Shown here: positions 62,299 to 64,000 of the stretch, piece by piece
How the letters are laid out: every line of letters starts with the position of its first letter
How positions within the stretch are numbered: position 1 is the first letter of the stretch
Source of the DNA: JAJFJD01 sp965228695
GTDB taxonomy: Bacteria; Pseudomonadota; Alphaproteobacteria; UBA8366
Direction of reading: 5' to 3'
Assembly (NCBI GenBank): GCA_965228695.1
Contig: CBDDIB010000001.1
Span: forward strand, 372,001-436,000
Length of the DNA: 64,000 nt
Notes under the pieces: generated by a model
Seen by the model: the letters and a program-made list of their open reading frames with translations, nothing else
Databases searched by the model: none
What the model was told of the DNA's origin: nothing
Translations under genes and position numbers: made by a program

Positions 62299-64000
62299 CT
62301 AGAAGCTCGGGATCAGGTCGTCGTCGGCCTGATCCCCCATTCCGTTATTGAGGGCATGGGCGCGCCGGACGGTCGCGGCGTTGCGGGCGAGCTGGTCCAC
62401 CCGCCGTGCATCGGCGGGATCGAACTCGTCATCGACCAGCCCCGCATCCGGCGCGCGTTCGGGCCGGTGCTTCGCGGGCGCTTCCTCCGGCAGCGCGGGA
62501 TGGCGCTTGAGACCCCCTTCGTCGTCCTGCCCGCTGGAGACGAGCTCGGCCCAGGGCTTGATCAAATCGGCGTGGGGCGTACGCACTTGTCCTGACCAGT
62601 CGTCGGTGCGGGATGGCGGACGGTCCGCATAGGGACCATCCCCAGAATCCGACTTTGGCAGGCCCGGTGGGGGGCACACCCGGCCCGTGAAGTTGGCGTC
62701 CTCGAAATAACGCAGCTTCCTGGCGCGGATCGGCGGCTGGCCGGAGACCATGACAATCTCCTCGTCCGCCGGAAGCTGCATCACCTCGCCGGGGGTCAGC
62801 AGTTGGCGCGCCGTCTCTTGACGCGAGACCATGACATGCGCCAGCCACGGCGCGAGCCGGTGGCCGGCATAGTTGCGCTGGGCGCGGAGTTCCGTCGCGG
62901 TGCCAAGCGAGTCCGAGATGCGCTTGGCCGTGCGCTCGTCGTTCGAGGCGAACGCGACCCGGACATGGCAATTGTCGAGAATGGCGTTGTTCTCGCCATA
63001 GGCCTTGGAGATCTGGTTGAGCGACTGCGCGACCAGAAAGCTGCGGATTCCGTAACCTGCCTTGTAGGCGAGCGCGCTCTCGAAGAAGTCGAGCCGCCCG
63101 AGCGCGGGGAACTCATCGAGCATCATTAGGAGCTGGTGGCGGTGTTTCTGGTCAGGATCGCCCTGAAGGCGCTCGGTCAGCCGGCGGCCGATCTGGTTGA
63201 GCACGAGACGCACCAGCGGTTTGGTGCGTGACAGGTCCGAGGGCGGAATAACCAGGTAGAGCGAGACCGGACGTTCCGCGTCCATCAGATCGGTGATGCG
63301 CCAGTCGCAGGCGCTCGTGGTCTCCGCCACGGTCGGGTCGCGATAGAGCCCGAGGAAGGACATGGCGGTCGAGAGCACGCCCGACCGTTCGTTCTCGCTC
63401 TTGTTCAGAAGTTCGCGGGCGGCCTGCGCGACGACGGGATGGACCTGCGGATTGTCCTCCGTACCCAGATGATTGGTGCTCATCATGACCCGGAGTGTCC
63501 GCTCGAAGGATCGCGAAGGGTCGGAGAGGAACGCCGCGACGCGGGCGAGCGTCTTCTCTTCTTCTGCGTAGAGGATGTGGAGGATCACGCCGACGAGGAG
63601 CGAGTGGCCCGTTTTCTCCCAGTGCGTCCGCCGCTCCAGACTGCCTTCGGGATCGACCAGAATGTCGGCGATGTTCTGGACGTCACGGACCTCGTTGCGG
63701 CCTTTGCGCACTTCCAGGAGCGGGTTGTATCTGGCGCTGGCTGGATCGGTCGGATTGAACAGCAGGCAGTGCGAGAACTTGGCCCGCCAGCCGGACGTGA
63801 GCTGCCAGTTCTCGCCTTTAATATCGTGGATGACGGCGGAATGCGGCCAACTCAGCAAGGTCGGGATGACGAGTCCGACGCCCTTGCCGGATCGCGTCGG
63901 CGCGAAGCACATGATGTGCTCCGGCCCGTCATGGCGCAGATAGCGTCCTTTCAGACGCCCAAGAAAAACGCCCGCGGGATCGAATAGCCCCGCCTTCTCG
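62299..64000 (-). CDS. traG: Coupling protein TraG (VirD4-like), 5' end outside window
   Basis: 567 residues are visible; the N-terminal membrane anchors lie beyond the right edge. Seen: GLFDPAGVFLGRLKGRYLRH, Walker A APTRSGKGVG, SRTKPLVRLVLNQIG, the Walker B region LLMMLDEFPALGRLDFFE and LVAQSLNQISKAYGENNAI. It docks the relaxosome on the Trb pore. It leads the trb operon, as in IncP/Ti-like elements. The relaxase gene should be further right. Confidence 0.95.
   Translation of the reverse strand, partial: EKAGLFDPAGVFLGRLKGRYLRHDGPEHIMCFAPTRSGKGVGLVIPTLLSWPHSAVIHDIKGENWQLTSGWRAKFSHCLLFNPTDPASARYNPLLEVRKGRNEVRDVQNIADILVDPEGSLERRTHWEKTGHSLLVGVILHILYAEEEKTLARVAAFLSDPSRSFERTLRVMMSTNHLGTEDNPQVHPVVAQAARELLNKSENERSGVLSTAMSFLGLYRDPTVAETTSACDWRITDLMDAERPVSLYLVIPPSDLSRTKPLVRLVLNQIGRRLTERLQGDPDQKHRHQLLMMLDEFPALGRLDFFESALAYKAGYGIRSFLVAQSLNQISKAYGENNAILDNCHVRVAFASNDERTAKRISDSLGTATELRAQRNYAGHRLAPWLAHVMVSRQETARQLLTPGEVMQLPADEEIVMVSGQPPIRARKLRYFEDANFTGRVCPPPGLPKSDSGDGPYADRPPSRTDDWSGQVRTPHADLIKPWAELVSSGQDDEGGLKRHPALPEEAPAKHRPERAPDAGLVDDEFDPADARRVDQLARNAATVRRAHALNNGMGDQADDDLIPSF

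Noticed and set aside
1..64000. CRISPR array or Cas genes
   Set aside because: No regularly spaced direct repeats and no Cas-like proteins; the only tandem repeat is coding (2971-3054).

Overview
The window looks like chromosomal DNA of an alphaproteobacterium. The evidence is the Trb-type conjugation operon with its DUF736/DUF2274 companions, the cyclic-nucleotide-binding thioredoxin-reductase fusion, and the tRNA-fMet attachment site. The species cannot be named from the sequence. Two blocks meet near position 30,680.

Left block (1-30,590), a metal/redox resistance cluster centred on copper. It opens with the 5' part of a cNMP-binding/thioredoxin-reductase fusion and a MerR-family regulator fused to a thioredoxin-like domain. 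Then come three CueR-like promoters, each with a 19-bp spacer. They stand before a small exported Cys protein plus c-type cytochromes (2.1-4.1 kb), before a YVTN beta-propeller protein and a DsbA-like oxidoreductase (4.9-7.1 kb), and before a copper P1B-ATPase (8.9-11.4 kb, minus strand). An AlgI/SGNH acetylation pair and an APC permease follow. Next is a minus-strand group (16.6-20.5 kb) of Rieske protein, ICMT-like methyltransferase, DUF2933, a second YVTN propeller, SHOCT, YHS and DUF5676 proteins. A two-component system with a symmetric upstream operator, a TVP38-like protein, cupredoxin, multicopper oxidase CopA, CopB, a TPR protein, a DUF305 protein and a glutaredoxin-MauE fusion complete the block. 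Together these would export copper from the cytoplasm, oxidise and bind it in the periplasm, and manage disulfides and heme electron carriers.

Right block (about 30,634-64,000 and beyond), an integrative and conjugative element. Its left end is a displaced 3' fragment of initiator tRNA (30,634-30,678) followed by a tyrosine integrase. The polarity of the fragment predicts that the intact tRNA-fMet and the other end lie beyond the right edge. From right to left the minus strand encodes TraG, a ribbon-helix-helix protein, TrbB-C-D-E, an unknown exported protein, TrbJ-L-F-G-I, DUF2274 and DUF736: the mating-pair apparatus and coupling protein. Between the transfer genes and the integrase lies about 18 kb of defence cargo.

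The cargo has two parts. A nine-gene, tightly packed operon (50,758-38,664) encodes an RHH regulator, a PaeR7I/XhoI-type methylase and endonuclease, a metallophosphoesterase, an HSP90-like GHKL ATPase, a GajA-like OLD/Toprim nuclease, a GajB-like UvrD helicase, a PD-(D/E)xK-like protein and an HNH-like protein. Separately, a DUF4365(DREN)-APAZ protein and a short Argonaute form a SPARDA-type system, followed three bases later by a HEPN-domain gene. A frameshifted ParB-like gene and an unknown gene lie between this and the integrase. The least explained parts are the metallophosphoesterase-HSP90 pair and the two nuclease-like genes welded onto the Gabija-like pair.
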